Origin: Lathyrus oleraceus
Lineage: Eukaryota; Streptophyta; Magnoliopsida; Fabales; Fabaceae
Length of the DNA: 64,000 nucleotides
NCBI RefSeq assembly: GCF_024323335.1
Contig: NC_066582.1
Span: 94,622,944-94,686,943, forward strand
Reading direction: 5' to 3'
The notes under the pieces were generated by a model. It was given only the letters and a program-made list of their open reading frames with translations. It did not search any database and was not told the origin of the DNA. Below are positions 42,259 to 53,741 of the stretch, piece after piece. A program made the position numbers and the translations under genes. Numbering within the stretch: the stretch's first letter is position 1; every line of letters begins with the position of its first letter.

Positions 42259-42321
42259 AGGAGAAACGACTGATATCATAAGACACTTGATCAATCACCA
42301 TTTATAATAAGTTTTCATTAC

Positions 42322-43710
42322 TGATCCGACGTAAAACAGAGACATTTGATACACTGTGCAAGCATTTAAGGTACAATTCGAGTGAGTTTTACTTCCGTTA
42401 TTTTATTTACGCATTTTTAATCTTTGTTATGTTTTACTCTGTTTATCTTGATTTTATGCGTGGGATAGCTGTGTTTTTGTCCGACATATCCAGGTAGAAG
42501 AACCGGAGAACTCAGAACACGACAGTGCGAGAGTCCGGCACGCAAAAGAGCAGAAAACCCCGGTACAAGAGGCCTGACACGGCCACCCGTGTCAGGGCAA
42601 TGGAAGCAAAGGAAGGAAAACAGTAGCCTGACATGGCTACCCATGTCAGCTGACACGGGCCGTGTCAGGCAGAAGCCCCCACCGTGTTAGCCTTGCCATG
42701 GGCGTGTCAGGAGAAACAGTAAGCTGACACGGCCACCCGTGTCAGCTGACACGGGCCGTGTCAGCCCAAGCCCAATATTTCCAATTTTCTCGGGCTTTTC
42801 ATTCTTCGGGCTTTGTGGAGACATCTTTGGACCTGTCCAACTGCTGCTGGGAGCTTTCACTATAAATAGAGGTCTTCTGCCAAAGGAAAAAAGCATCTTG
42901 GAATACAGCAAACCACAGTATTGTGAAGCAATCAAGTATTACAGAGATCAAGGCATTTGGAGAGCTGAAGAGATTCATGAGCGGGAGCAATTGAAGATCA
43001 AAGTCATCCAATTACTTGTAATGTGTAATTTTTATCTTGAATTTGTTTTAAACAATATGAGTAGCTAAACCCCCCAATGCTAGGGGGTGTCCCTGATTTA
43101 GAATTGTAAATTTGAGTTTACATTTGCATTTATAATATTTTGTTTACGGTAACCTTTTGATGTGTTTATTGCTTTCTCTTTCGGACCAATTGAGATTGAT
43201 CTATGGTTATCACTTAGGCTGGACCGCCAGTGATAAGGTTTTCATCAGGTTACTCTGCAGTGGATATCACCTAGGACTAGGGATACCCTGTATGAACCAG
43301 AGCATTCTTGATATTATACAACTTAACTTCACCCTAATTGGCTATGGACATAGGAATTAGGGTATATTGATTAAAGGTTTTCTCACCAAGGACTTGGGAG
43401 AAAATACCCTTGAGAACTGGTAGTAATTGATATTTGTTGATGCAATAGTAACTCAGAGTTGTTACAGGGATAAATCATACACCTTCCCTGGCATTGTTCC
43501 TTTTTCTCTATAAACCCTTATTTTCATATTTCTTTACCTTTCCTTTTATTATTACTTTTTTTACACTCAAAAACCAAATTAATACTTTTTGTTTAATTGA
43601 ATGATAATTTAAACTCAACACTAACGTGCAGTCCTTGAGATCGACATTCAGGGAATTTCCCCATTATTACTATAAAAGGCAAAATAGTACACTTGCTATT
43701 TTTCCGATCA
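42322..43710 (+). repeat. Athila-2 5' LTR, about 1.39 kb
   Basis: Ends CCGATCA at 43710, just before AGTTTT and the PBS. The best start is TGATCCGACG at 42322, giving TGATC/GATCA ends. A TATA box TATAAATA lies at 42861. Upstream of it are five GC-rich inverted repeats. Confidence 0.65.
42573..42766 (+). promoter_or_regulatory. Cluster of TGACACGG/CCGTGTCA inverted repeats in U3
   Basis: CCTGACACGG-CCAC-CCGTGTCAGG at 42573-42596 is a perfect 10-bp palindrome with a 4-nt spacer. Others follow at 42627, 42649, 42723 and about 42745, some overlapping. They sit 95-290 bp before the TATA box, as the TGACG palindromes do in Athila-1, although the sequences differ. Confidence 0.7.
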
Positions 43711-43716
43711 AGTTTT

Positions 43717-43735
43717 TGGCGCCGTTGCCGGGGAC
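43717..43735 (+). other. Athila-2 primer binding site
   Basis: TGGCGCCGTTGCCGGGGAC, identical to the PBS of Athila-1, starts 6 nt after the LTR end. Confidence 0.9.
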
Positions 43736-43830
43736 TGCCAAAAATATAGAGTTTAATTTTATTTCAATTAAAATTTTGTTGCTCTGCAATAAAATTATTT
43801 TTCTGTCATTTATATTTTACTAACCAGTGT

Positions 43831-45254
43831 ATGCGAGGAAAACCCTCAGCTAAAATTATTTTTGACGCAGAGATCGAGAGAACCCTTCATAGAAGACACA
43901 AAGAACAAAGAGTGGATTCTACAGAAGAAAGTACCTCGGATCAACCAGAAGTCAAGGAACCAATGGCTGAAGTTCCTCCAATTCCACCTCCTCCACCTCC
44001 GAAAAGACTCCTAGGTGACTATGGAGGTGCAAACGCATCGGGTGGTCAACTGACCATTGTTAACCAACCGGTGAATGTGACAAATTTTCAACTGCATCCT
44101 AGCACGATCAATCAATTGGAAAGAAAACCTTTCACCGGAAAGGTTAACGAAGATGCCAATAAACACCTGCAGAGATTTCTGACCATGAGCACCACCTTGA
44201 AAATTGATGGTCACACTGTTGAAGCAAAAAAATTAAGAATGTTCCTGTTCACTTTAGCTGAAGACGCGAAAGAATGGTTCTATTCTCTCCCTGCCGGTAG
44301 TATCACTTCCTGGGAGGAGATGGAAACTGCATTCTTAAATGAGTATTTTCCAGCATCAGTATTCATGAGAAAAAGGTATGAAATTCTGAATTTCAAACAG
44401 AAGGATGGTGAATCATTGGGAGACACTTACAAAAGATTCAAAAGGATCTTAGTCGCGTGTCCCACTCATAATATGGATCAGACAGAACAAATGCAGATGT
44501 TCGTTAATGGGCTGAGAATAAAGACAAAACAGTTGATTGATACAGCAGTCGGTGGCTCAACAAATTTCTCAACAGCCACTGGTATCAAGAGGACTATTGA
44601 AGCAATAGCTGCTAATGAGCATCTAGAGCTATATGACAGATGTACCAGGAAGCCAGATGGGGTGATTGATCTAAAATTAGAGACAAATAAAATCCGTCTG
44701 GAAGACACTGTGCTGTCGAAGTAGACAAAAAGCTGAAATCTATGAATATAGGTACTTAACAGATAACGCAGGTTCAACCAGCTCAGGAGAGCACTTGTGA
44801 AATCTGTAATGGACCTCATCACACTGTCTATTTCTTTGTGACTCCCCAACAAATCGAAGAGATCAAATTCTTGAAGCAGAATAATCCTTACTCTAACACT
44901 TACAACCCAGGTTGGAAGAATCATCCAAACTTCTCCTGGAAAAATCAGAGAGGGAATGTTCCGCAACAGGGTACAGGGCAATATCAGACTCAGTATCAGT
45001 AACAGCAACAACAACAACAACAGGCACCTAAAAAGGCAGACTGGGAGATTGCCATTGAAAACCTGGCAGCTCAAAATAGGCAATTTGAAGAAGAGACTAG
45101 AAACAATCAGAAAAACACCACCGCCTCCCTAAAGAATCTCGAAGTTCAGCTGGGGCAGATAGCACAACAACTGGCAAGTTCTCGAACACCAGGTTCCCTA
45201 CCAAGTGAAACAGTTCAAAATCCGAGAGGTCAGGAGAATGTTAATATTGTCACG
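43831..45254 (+). pseudogene. gag: Athila-2 gag with a frameshift
   Basis: Opens with MRGKPSAKIIFDAEIERTLH and runs to TAG at 44722. The core shows LFTLAEDAKEWFYSLPAGSI, TAFLNEYFPASVFMRKRYE, FKQKDGESLGDTYKRFKRIL. A frame change near 44715 moves the rest (CEICNGPHHTVYFF knuckle, GWKNHPNFSW, Q-rich run) into the frame of the later protease. Stops lie near 44759 and 44998. The knuckle has lost its final Cys (CX2CX4HX4F). The function would be particle formation; this copy is broken. Confidence 0.88.
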
Positions 45255-46186
45255 ATGACAGAGAAAAAGGCTGCTAAAAAGAAAAAAATTATATCACCGA
45301 GCGAGCCGACTAAAGAAGAAACTACAAAAGGAACTAAACTGGTGATTAAAGTGCCCTACCCTCAGAGAATGACAAAGAAGGAACCTAGTGAGTCAGACTT
45401 GGAGAAATTCATGACAATGTTTAAAAGGGTTGAGGGTCATATGGCCTTGTTTGAAGCACTTGAAAGGATGCTCATGTACAAGAAATTCGTGGAAGAGGTA
45501 ATGGATGAAAGGAAACCAACCACTGAAGAACAGGTATCCGGGAAGGAACAGTATAATGCAAACTCACTAGAGCAGAACATTCCTAACAAACAAAAGGATC
45601 CAGGAACTGTCACAGTACCATGCACAATCAAAGAAAGAACCTTCAAAAAGGTACTAATAGACTCTGAAGCTAGTGTGAATCTGATGCCATTATCGATCTA
45701 TCACAGGCTGGGTATTAAAAATATCAGTGATATAAAGACCAATCTGAAGTTTGCGGATCACTCAAGAAAATATGCATATGGTATAGCTGAAGATGTGTTG
45801 GTAACAATAGCGGACTTGAATTTTCCAGTTGATTTTGTAATCCTAGACATACCTGAAGATAATGAGGCACCCATCATTCTGGGTCGACCTTTCATGAAGA
45901 CGAGTTGATGCAAGCTCGACATGGATCAGTGCACGTTAACCTTGAAAGTTCACGACAAGGAAATGACATTGAATGTTATTGAAGACCAGGAGCTGGAAGA
46001 AGATACAGAATCTCAATATCAAGTAGGCTTAATCAGGACATTGAAGGCTATTAAAATCTCACCACTGCCAGTAGCCACCCTAAACGGAAAGATTCCCAAC
46101 ACCAAGAGGAAGGTTAAAAAGGAATCGTGGCACAAAGGAGTCCACACTGAGAAAAGAGACAACGTCCTAGTTGTAGACAAGAGGTG
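45255..46186 (+). pseudogene. pol: Athila-2 gag end and protease, truncated by insertion
   Basis: Contains VIKVPYPQRMTKKEPSESDL (gag-pol linker), KDPGTVTVPCTIKE and the protease site LIDSEASVNLMPLSIY. The usual D-(L/S)-G triad reads DSE, so catalysis is probably lost. The flap and end are FADHSRKYAYGIAE and [14 protein letters not shown] at 45906-45908 interrupts where Arg is usual (TS*CKLDMD). The frame continues to 46186, where the Ogre-like LTR begins with TGTCGCAACC. Confidence 0.88.
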
Positions 46187-47976
46187 TGTCGCAACCTGAA
46201 AAATACAGTGTGCGAAAAAACAACCGGCGAAAGAAAATGACAGAAGAGTCGCCACCGTGCGTTATTTATCCCAAAGGAGGGAAAGGAAACGCTCGAAGTA
46301 AACCTGAAAAAAGGAAAGGACAAGACAGGGTCTCGCAACCAAATCTTGGGTTCGGGAGTCGATTATGCGAAGGGAAGGTATTAGCACCCCTACGCATCTG
46401 TAGTACTCTACGGGATCCACTTTTGTAGTTCTTGTCTAAAGGGTGTGAGTTTATCTTGTGCTGTTTACTAAAAAAGGGGTTAAATGAAAATGACTCGCGC
46501 GGATGTCGCATCCACTGCATACGTATCTCATCTGAATATGAGAATCAGAGTCTTCGTAGCTCGGCTGACCTATGGGTTGGGGGGATGTGTGCTCGCTAAG
46601 ACATTGCGTCTTATGCCTACGTATCTTATCTGGAATGAGAATCAGAGCAAGTCGTAGTTTGGCTAACTACGGGGTTATGGATTGGGTTTTGGACGAACGA
46701 CGTTACTATGCAATCTACCGGATGCTCAACCTTTGGAGACTTACTCACCTGTAGTAGAAGGAGTAAACGTGTGTTTCGGAGAAGAAAAATCAATGAAGGG
46801 TTAGAGTTTGGTAAACTCATGCAAAAAGGCAGTCCTTGACGAAGGAACCTGCATAAAGAAAAAATAAACACACAAAAACATTGCCTCCTATCGAGGTCTT
46901 CCAGCTAGGAAAGCAGTAAAATGCGGGAAAAATGTAAAAGTACCACGCAGATAAAGATCCGAAGTAACAACAATTAGAGGAATGGGAAACCCAGGGATCC
47001 TTCCAAGCTAAACACCATCAAAGAAAGTGAGTCAGTACAGGTAATCGGAATGAAACCTCCAGGGGGTATCCCACAAATAAAGTGGAAAACCACGCAAGTT
47101 ATCCCTGCAAAAATCATGTGAGCCCTCACAAAAACTCAACAAGCAGGTTAGAGACAAAAAAAATAGGGTAATCAAGGGTTGCCCCCAAATCAAAATGTAA
47201 CCACATGAATCATGTCATTAAAATTCACAAAAAATACATGCATCAAAAGGGTATCAAATTCACCCATAATACCTCAAACATTCAGAGTATTCAAATTCAA
47301 AGCTCAAAGGTAATGGGAATAAGGGCAAACCTGATTGGAGAGCTTGATTGAAATTGAGTTGCACCCGTGAGGTTTACAAAACAATCTTTAGGGTTTATGT
47401 GAGGCAGAGGTGATTCTGTGCAGTTGAGTTCCCTTCAGGGTTTTGAGGCTGCTCTGAACTCTGTTAGCTCTTCTCTCACTATCTTTTTCCCCAGGGTTCT
47501 TCTCTCACTATCTTTTTCCCAGACAGGGTAATAGGAATAGAATTGCCTTTTGTTTCATGAAACTCTGAATTTATAACCTGATTTTTGTGGACTTGTGGGC
47601 TCAAATGAGAGAGGTCCAAGTCCAAGATTTTTTTATTTATTTTTTATTTATTTATTTTTTCGTTTTTTTTTCTTTTCAAAACACGTGGGCTTCGCCTATC
47701 GAGCATGACAGCTCATGAACAACCTTCGCTCCTTCAAGATTAACGTTTTGACTTACAAATAGACCCCTGTTGGAAGTAACTCAAGTCTTTCCCTTGTGTT
47801 GACTGATCATCTAAATAGGACCCACAAAGTGTCCTGGATGATGTTCAAGCTTCTTGGATCCGATTCCGATTGCCATGATGAAATGCAAATGCTAAACGAC
47901 CTAAAAATGAATGCATGCATGAGATGTAAAGCGTATGCTTCCAGGAAAAATGAAGGGTAAATTTTGGGGTATTACA
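46187..47976 (-). repeat. Ogre-like LTR, left copy, 1790 bp
   Basis: On the minus strand it starts TGTAATACCCCAAAA and ends GGTTGCGACA. A TATA box candidate (TATAAATT, minus) is near 47572-47579. A 22-bp CTTCTCTCACTATC-type block is duplicated at about 47470-47520. The PPT GAATAGGGACAGC (minus) adjoins at 47977. Confidence 0.9.
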
Positions 47977-48089
47977 GCTGTCCCTATTCAATCAACTGGA
48001 GACCTGGAAAGAAGATAGCAGCGACTTTCTTACTTTCAAGGTATCAAGGGATTGAATACAATAAAAGCCCTAAAATTTGCACTGAAGTG

Positions 48090-48870
48090 AAGTGAAGTAA
48101 CTATGCCTGTCAGAATCGGCAAAGAGGTGGTCTTGAAAGAAGAATTCGTCTGGTACGGTGAGAGTCAGTCTGTATACCGAAAAAGAATGTTAACCTAGAT
48201 ACCAAAATAAATGGTAACACAGAAATAACCATGCCCTGAATTCCGCTCATCAGTCTGAATACTGGAAATGACTTCGATCTGAACATCAGGAGATATGAGA
48301 TTATTAAGATCAGTCTGAACACCGAGAGGCTGGCCTGAATGCCACAAGTTGCGTCGACCTGAACGTCGGAAACTTCTTCGATCTAAACATCGGAAAATTG
48401 GCCTGAACGCCACAAGTTGCATCGACCTGAACGTCGGAAACTTCTTCGATCTGAACATCGGAAAACTGGCCTGAACGCCACAAGTTGCATCGACCTGAAC
48501 GTCGGAAACTTCTTCGATCTGAACATCGGAAAATTGGCCTGAATGCCACAAGTTGCATCGACCTGGACGTCGGAAACTTCTTCGATTCGAACATCGGAAA
48601 ACTGGCCTGAACGCCACAAGTTGCATCGACCTGAACGTCGGAAACTTCTTCGATCTGAACATCGGAAAACTGGCCTGAACGCCACTTCGGTCTGAATACC
48701 GGAAACTTCATGCCTGTCGGCATCGGCAGAAATAGGGAACGATAATAGAGGCGGCGCATGGGCCAATGACACTTGCTGGGGATAATAAAGGTAAGTCATG
48801 AACAATCTTCAGTCTGAGTACTGGAAACAACTTCTGCCTTATCACTTGGGATACCGAGAATGTTTTATGC
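48090..48870 (-). repeat. 68-bp tandem repeat in the 3' untranslated region, unit 1
   Basis: TGGCCTGAA recurs at 48331, 48399, 48467, 48535, 48603 and 48671: five full 68-bp units and a partial one. Each unit is built of shorter CTGAACRTCGGAAA-like pieces that also spread, degenerate, over 48090-48870. Ogre elements are known for variable 3'-UTR repeats. Long reading frames here are artefacts of the period. Confidence 0.9.
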
Positions 48871-50268
48871 TTACATGCGTATGTTTGAATTTTTCAATGG
48901 CGTAATGCTCCATGAAAATGGAAATGCTACGCGATTTGGGAGGATGCAATGCAATATGATTCTACATGCAGGGATGCGAAATGCTGGGTAGAATGCCAAG
49001 CTGAGGCAAGGGGATCTGCTGGGGAAATGATCACCATCTTCTGGACCCTGGCAAGGCTATTGGAGATGCACAGCGCAAAGAACTCTGTGGGGAAATGACC
49101 CGCCACACGATGTTCTAGTAATGACGAACTACCGAGATTCTGACTGGGGAGAGAATGGCACTGAAAACCTGTTGTTGGGGAAAGCGATAGTGGTTCTGGC
49201 AACCACGATTTACGAGAGATGACTCAGCAGGGGAAGCAAACACCGATACGGTACCGAGGTTCTGCTTCAAGGAAAGAAACCATGGATCTGGCATTGGGAT
49301 TATCGATCTGGCCTCGAACTCTGAGGAGCAGCCGCTTCTGCTGGGAAGATACAGTCTGGCACTGTCAACTCCGCTGGGGGTATATAGTCTGACACTGTCA
49401 ACTCTACTGGGGAGTGTATAATCTGAAACCATCGCTTGGGGGGGAGGTACAGTGGTGAGAACCTGCTGAGGATTGAAGAATCCAACGCTCTGATCAGCTC
49501 TGCAGGGATAAGATACCGAATTCGTTTGTTGGCGACTTCATTGGGGAAAATATTCACGATCATCTGCAGTGGATTTTAAGGAAATTCCCCGAGGGTACCT
49601 GTTCTGAATAGACGATCCAAAGCACTTAAAATTTACAGCAATTTTAAATGTTTATTAAGCATGTACCTGTAAAGCTCTTATGTGTCATGATGCAATGTTT
49701 ATCAAAAAATTTGGACGTCATTTTTGCAAACAAAACAGAAAAATGAAAATGAAAACAGAGATATACTGAATAACATGATTTTATTGATTGAACGGCCTCT
49801 GAATAGGCATTTACATCAGGAAGCAATCCCTGGAAAGAGGTAATCGCACAAAAGATGAAAACAGACATTAATCTAATGGCAATGTGAAATGGATTTCTAT
49901 TGGGTTCCAATTCTGCTACGACTTGCTCGTCTTCAAGATCCTCCAGATGATCAGCTTTCTGAAAGAGTGATTGGACTGTTTCCTATCCTTCAAAAGTTTC
50001 CAGTCATTGACACGAGATGAGATTCAGAACTACTCAAAACGCAGTCATTCGCTTAATCCCTAATTTTGCCTGGATCGCCCTTTTCGGGTTTTCAATCCAC
50101 CGGGATACCCATTTTTGCCTAAGTTGCCTTTTCAGGTTTTCAACTTACCGGGTGTACAATCTTTTCATTTTTAATCCCTAATTTTTGCCCGAACCTTTTC
50201 GTTTTCTTGGTTCGTCGGGATGCCCATTTTTGCCTGGACTATTCTTTTTACTGTCCAGCGGGTCTATT
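48871..50268 (-). other. Ogre-like 3' untranslated region, unit 1
   Basis: About 1.4 kb between the integrase stop and the repeat zone, without a supported gene. Several CTGGGGAAATGAYC and GTCTGRCACTGTCAACTC pieces repeat near 49010-49400. A CCTTTTCGGGTTTTC-like block recurs at 50080-50130. Confidence 0.55.
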
Positions 50269-51540
50269 TTATGCGAAGTATTTTTTAACTGCGTCTGAGT
50301 TCACAGGGGAAGTGAAGTTTTCACCATCCATAGTTGCAAGCATTAAGGCCCCACCATCAAAAACCTTGGTGACAATATACGGTCCATCATAGTTAGGAGT
50401 CCATTTGCCCCTGTGATCTGTCTGAGGAGGAAGGATCCTTTTCAACACCAAATCTCCGACCTGGAAGCATCGAGGACGCACTTTCTGATCAAAGGCTCTC
50501 TTCATCCGACTCTGATACAACTGCCAATGACAAATGACTGTCATTCGCTTCTCTTCGATAAGACTCAACTCATTGAACCTTGTCCGAATCCATTCAGCTT
50601 CGTCTAACTTGACATCCAACAAGACTCTTAGAGAAGGAATCTCCACTTCAACAGGTAGGACTACTTCCATACCATACACAAGGGAGTAAGGGGTTTCCCC
50701 GGTCGATGTACGTACTGAAGTACGGTACCCATTCAAGGCGAAGGGTAGCATCTCATGCCAATCTCTGTACGTAACGACCATCTTCTGCACAATCTTCTTT
50801 ATGTTCTTATTTGCCGCTTCAACAGCACCGTTCATCTTAGGGCGGTAAGGGGAACAATTATGATGCTGAATGTTGAAGTTCTGGCACAACTCCTTCATCA
50901 TTTTGTTGTTGAGATTAGAACCATTATCAGTAATGATTCTTTCGGGAATCCCATAGCGACAAATGATTTCTTTCTTGATGAATCGGGCAACCACATGTCT
51001 GGTGACATTCGCGAACGATGTTGCTTCGACCCACTTGGTGAAATAGTCGATGGCAACAAGGATGAAACCGTGCCCATTGGAAGCGGTCGGCTCAATCTTT
51101 CCAATCATATTGATGCCCCACATAGCGAAAGGCCACGGCGAAGACATCACATTCAAAGGATTCGGTGGCACATGTACCTTATCAGCATAAATCTGGCATT
51201 TATGACACTTTCGAGCATATTTCAAACAATCAAATTCCATGGTCATCCAGTAGTATCCCGCTCTCAACAATTTCTTAGCCATTGCATGTCCGCCGGCATG
51301 AGTACCGAAGGAGCCTTCATGAACTTCCTGCATTAACATGTCTGCTTCGTGTCTATCCACGCATCTGAGCAAAACCATGTTGAAGTTCCTCTTATACAGC
51401 ATATCGTCTTTGTTCAAGAAGAAACTGCCTGCCAATCTTCTCAAAGTCTTTCTATCATTGTTGGATGCCCCTGCAGGGTACTCTTGATTCTTCAGAAAGC
51501 ACTTGATGTCGTGATACCAGGGCTTGTCATCAACACCAGT
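50269..51540 (-). pseudogene. pol: Ogre-like integrase, unit 1, first catalytic Asp lost
   Basis: Zinc finger HEGSFGTHAGGHAMAKKLLR then CHKC. The catalytic core has GINMIGKIEPT where unit 2 has GIDMIGK: the first catalytic Asp is Asn. The second D (ITDNGSNLN) and E (AVEAANKN) remain, 35 residues apart. The C-terminal part is VGDLVLKRILPPQTDHRGKW and YDGPYIVTKVFDGGALML. The frame is open from about 51540 to TAA near 50269, joining the RNase H frame only through a frameshift at about 51535-51545. Confidence 0.9.
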
Positions 51541-52345
51541 TCAGCAGCAAACACATACGCGACCCTATCAAGGCGCATCACGTCGATCTTGGGAGCGTGG
51601 TTCCACCGAATCACGTTGATCATGGAGGATAGAGTGGCAAGAGCATCTGCCATCTGATTCTCATCACGAGGTATGTGATATAGCTTTACTGTTGTGAAGA
51701 AAGTCAACAGTCTTCTCGTGTAATCTCTGTAGGGGACCAGAGTAGGCTGGAGAGTGTTCCAATCACCATTCACTTGATTGATTACCAGAGCTGAATCTCC
51801 GAAGATGTCCAAAGTCTTGATTCTCAAATCAATGGCTTGCTCAATACCCAAGATACAGGCTTCATACTCAGCTTCATTATTGGTGCACTCAAAAGTCAGA
51901 CGAGCGGTGAAAGGCATGTGGGCACCTTTCGGAGTTGTAATGACAGCACCAATTCCACTTCCTCTGGCGTTGACGGCCCCATCAAACATTAAAGTCCACT
52001 TTTCGTCTGGATCAGGTCCCTCTTCAACAACTGGCTCTTCACAGTCTTTCATCTTGAGGAACATGATGTCTTCATCTGGAAAATCAAACTTCATCGGCTC
52101 ATAATCATCAATCGGCTGTTGAGCAAGATAGTCTGACAGAATACTCCCCTTGATGGTTTTCTGGGAAGTATACTGGATGTCGTACTCTGCCAGTACCATT
52201 TGCCAACGAGCAACTCTTCTGGTGAGAGGTGGCTTCTCAAATATATACTTGACCGGATCCATTTTGGAGATTAGTAAGGTTGTGTGAGACAACATGTATT
52301 GTCTCAATCGCTTAGCAGCCCATGCAAGTGCACAACATGTTTTTC
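51492..52345 (-). pseudogene. pol: Ogre-like RNase H region, unit 1
   Basis: Begins after a 1-bp deletion near 52340 that ends the RT frame. RT connection: MRQYMLSHTTLLISKMDPVK and YIFEKPPLTRRVARWQMVL. A second, plant-type (archaeal-like) RNase H follows: KWTLMFDGAVNARGSGIGAV, FECTNNEAEYEACILGIEQA, FGDSALVINQVNGDWN, HIPRDENQMADALATLSSMI. Two RNase H-like modules in series are typical of the Tat lineage. The frame ends at 51492 after the second shift. Confidence 0.88.
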
Positions 52346-53741
52346 AAGTATTGAGTATCTCGACTCGCAATCTGTGAATTTCTTACTCAGGTAGTAGATG
52401 GCATGCTCTTTCCTACCTGTCTCGTCGTGTTGACCGAGAACACAACCCATGGAATTGTCTAGTACTATCAAATACATAATCAGCGGTCTCTCTGGGACCG
52501 GAGGCACAAGGATAGGAGGATTCTGCAAATACTCTTTTATCTTCTCGAACGCCCTTTGACAATCATCATTCCACCTGATAGCCTGATCTTTTCTCAATAA
52601 TTTGAATATTGACTCACACGTGGCTGTTAGGTGAGAGATGAACCTTGCAATGTAGTTCAACCTCCCTAAGAAACCACGGACTTGTTTCTCTGTTCTTGGC
52701 TCAGGCATTTCCTGTATCGCTTTCACTTTGGCCGGATCCACCTCGATCCCTTCTCCGCTAACAACAAAACCCAGTAGTTTTCCAGATCTCACCCCAAAAG
52801 TACACTTGTTCGGATTAAGCCTCTGCTTGAATTTCCTCAAACGCTCAAACCGTTTCTGCAAATTCACCAAATTTTCTTCTTCTGTATGAGATTTGGCAAT
52901 CGTATCATCAACATAAACCTCGATTTCATGATGAATCATATCATGGAACAGAGTCACCATCGCTCGCTGATATGTTGCTCCGGCATTTTTCAGACCAAAC
53001 GGCATCACCTTGTAGCAGAAGGTGCCCCATGGGGTTATGAATGTTGTCTTCTCCATGTCTTCTGGTGCCATCTTAATTTGATTATAGCCAGAAAAGTCAT
53101 CCATGAAGGAGAATACCGAGAACTGAGCCGTGTTATCCACCAAAACGTCAATGTGAGGTAAGGGGAAATCATCTTTAGGACTAGCCCTGTTCAGATCCCG
53201 GTAGTCAACACACATCCGTACCTTTCCATCCTTCTTAGGTACCGGAACGATATTTGCAACCCATGGCGGATAATTTGTGACTGCTAGAAACCCTGCATCC
53301 AACTGTTTTTGCAGTTCTTCCTTTATCTTGACAGCCATCTCTGGTCTTGTTCTTCTGAGCTTCTGCTTGACCGGAGGACAATCCTCTTTGAGAGGCAAAC
53401 GGTGTACCACGATGTCTGTGTCAAGCCCTGGCATGTCCTGATAAGACCAAGCGAAGATGTCAACATACTCTTGCAGCAATTCAATCAACCCCTTCTTCAC
53501 ATTGTCTTCCAAAGCAGCCCCTATCTTGATTTCTCTCTTGGCGTCCTCGGCGCCGAGAATAATCACTTCAATAGACTCTTGATGCGGTTGAATGACCCTT
53601 TCCTTTTGTTTTAATAACCTGGTAAGTTCTTCAGGGAGTTCACAGTCTTCATCACCCTCTTCTTCAGCTTGAAAGATTGGATTTTCAAAGTCGAAGCGAG
53701 CCATAGCAGAACCGTTATCAATAGGATCCGGTGATGTGCAT
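52304..53741 (-). pseudogene. pol: Ogre-like reverse transcriptase, unit 1
   Basis: Predicted exon 2 starts at 53741. Motifs: FENPIFQAEEEGDEDCELPE, IGAALEDNVKKGLIELLQEY, VDIFAWSYQDMPGLDTDIVV, VPVPKKDGKVRMCVDYRDLN, FSFMDDFSGYNQIKM (Gly to Asp change compared with unit 2), TFCYKVMPFGLKNAGATYQR, catalytic YVDDTIAK at about 52905. The frame ends at 52304 because one base is missing near 52340. The same loss occurs in unit 2. Confidence 0.92.

Larger units (their letters stand above)
42322..46186 (+). mobile_element. Athila-2: 5' part of a second Athila/Cyclops-like element
   Basis: It shows a 5' LTR, PBS, gag and protease on the plus strand, then is cut at 46186 by the Ogre-like array. RT onward would lie beyond the window. 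It is not a close copy of Athila-1: the LTR is unrelated in sequence and Gag is recognisably different, although the PBS and domain order agree. The LTR start is uncertain (42322 or 42288). Confidence 0.82.

Noticed and set aside
46186..46520. Short frames at the Ogre-like LTR start, duplicated at 56869
   Set aside because: They lie in the LTR, on both strands, with no family similarity; their repetition only reflects the LTR pair.
48331..48710. Regularly spaced repeats that might suggest a CRISPR array
   Set aside because: The units are contiguous with no unique spacers, and the context is a plant retrotransposon 3' UTR.
48195..48805. Several long overlapping minus-strand frames rich in FRxSGRCNLWxSG / RCSDRRSFRRSG
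   Set aside because: They are open only because the 68-bp repeat lacks stops in those frames; the same reading appears in all three frames and repeats in unit 2.
50755..51336. Plus-strand 193-aa frame opposite the integrase (also at 61414-61995)
   Set aside because: Shadow of the integrase gene; no domain recognised and no separate support.
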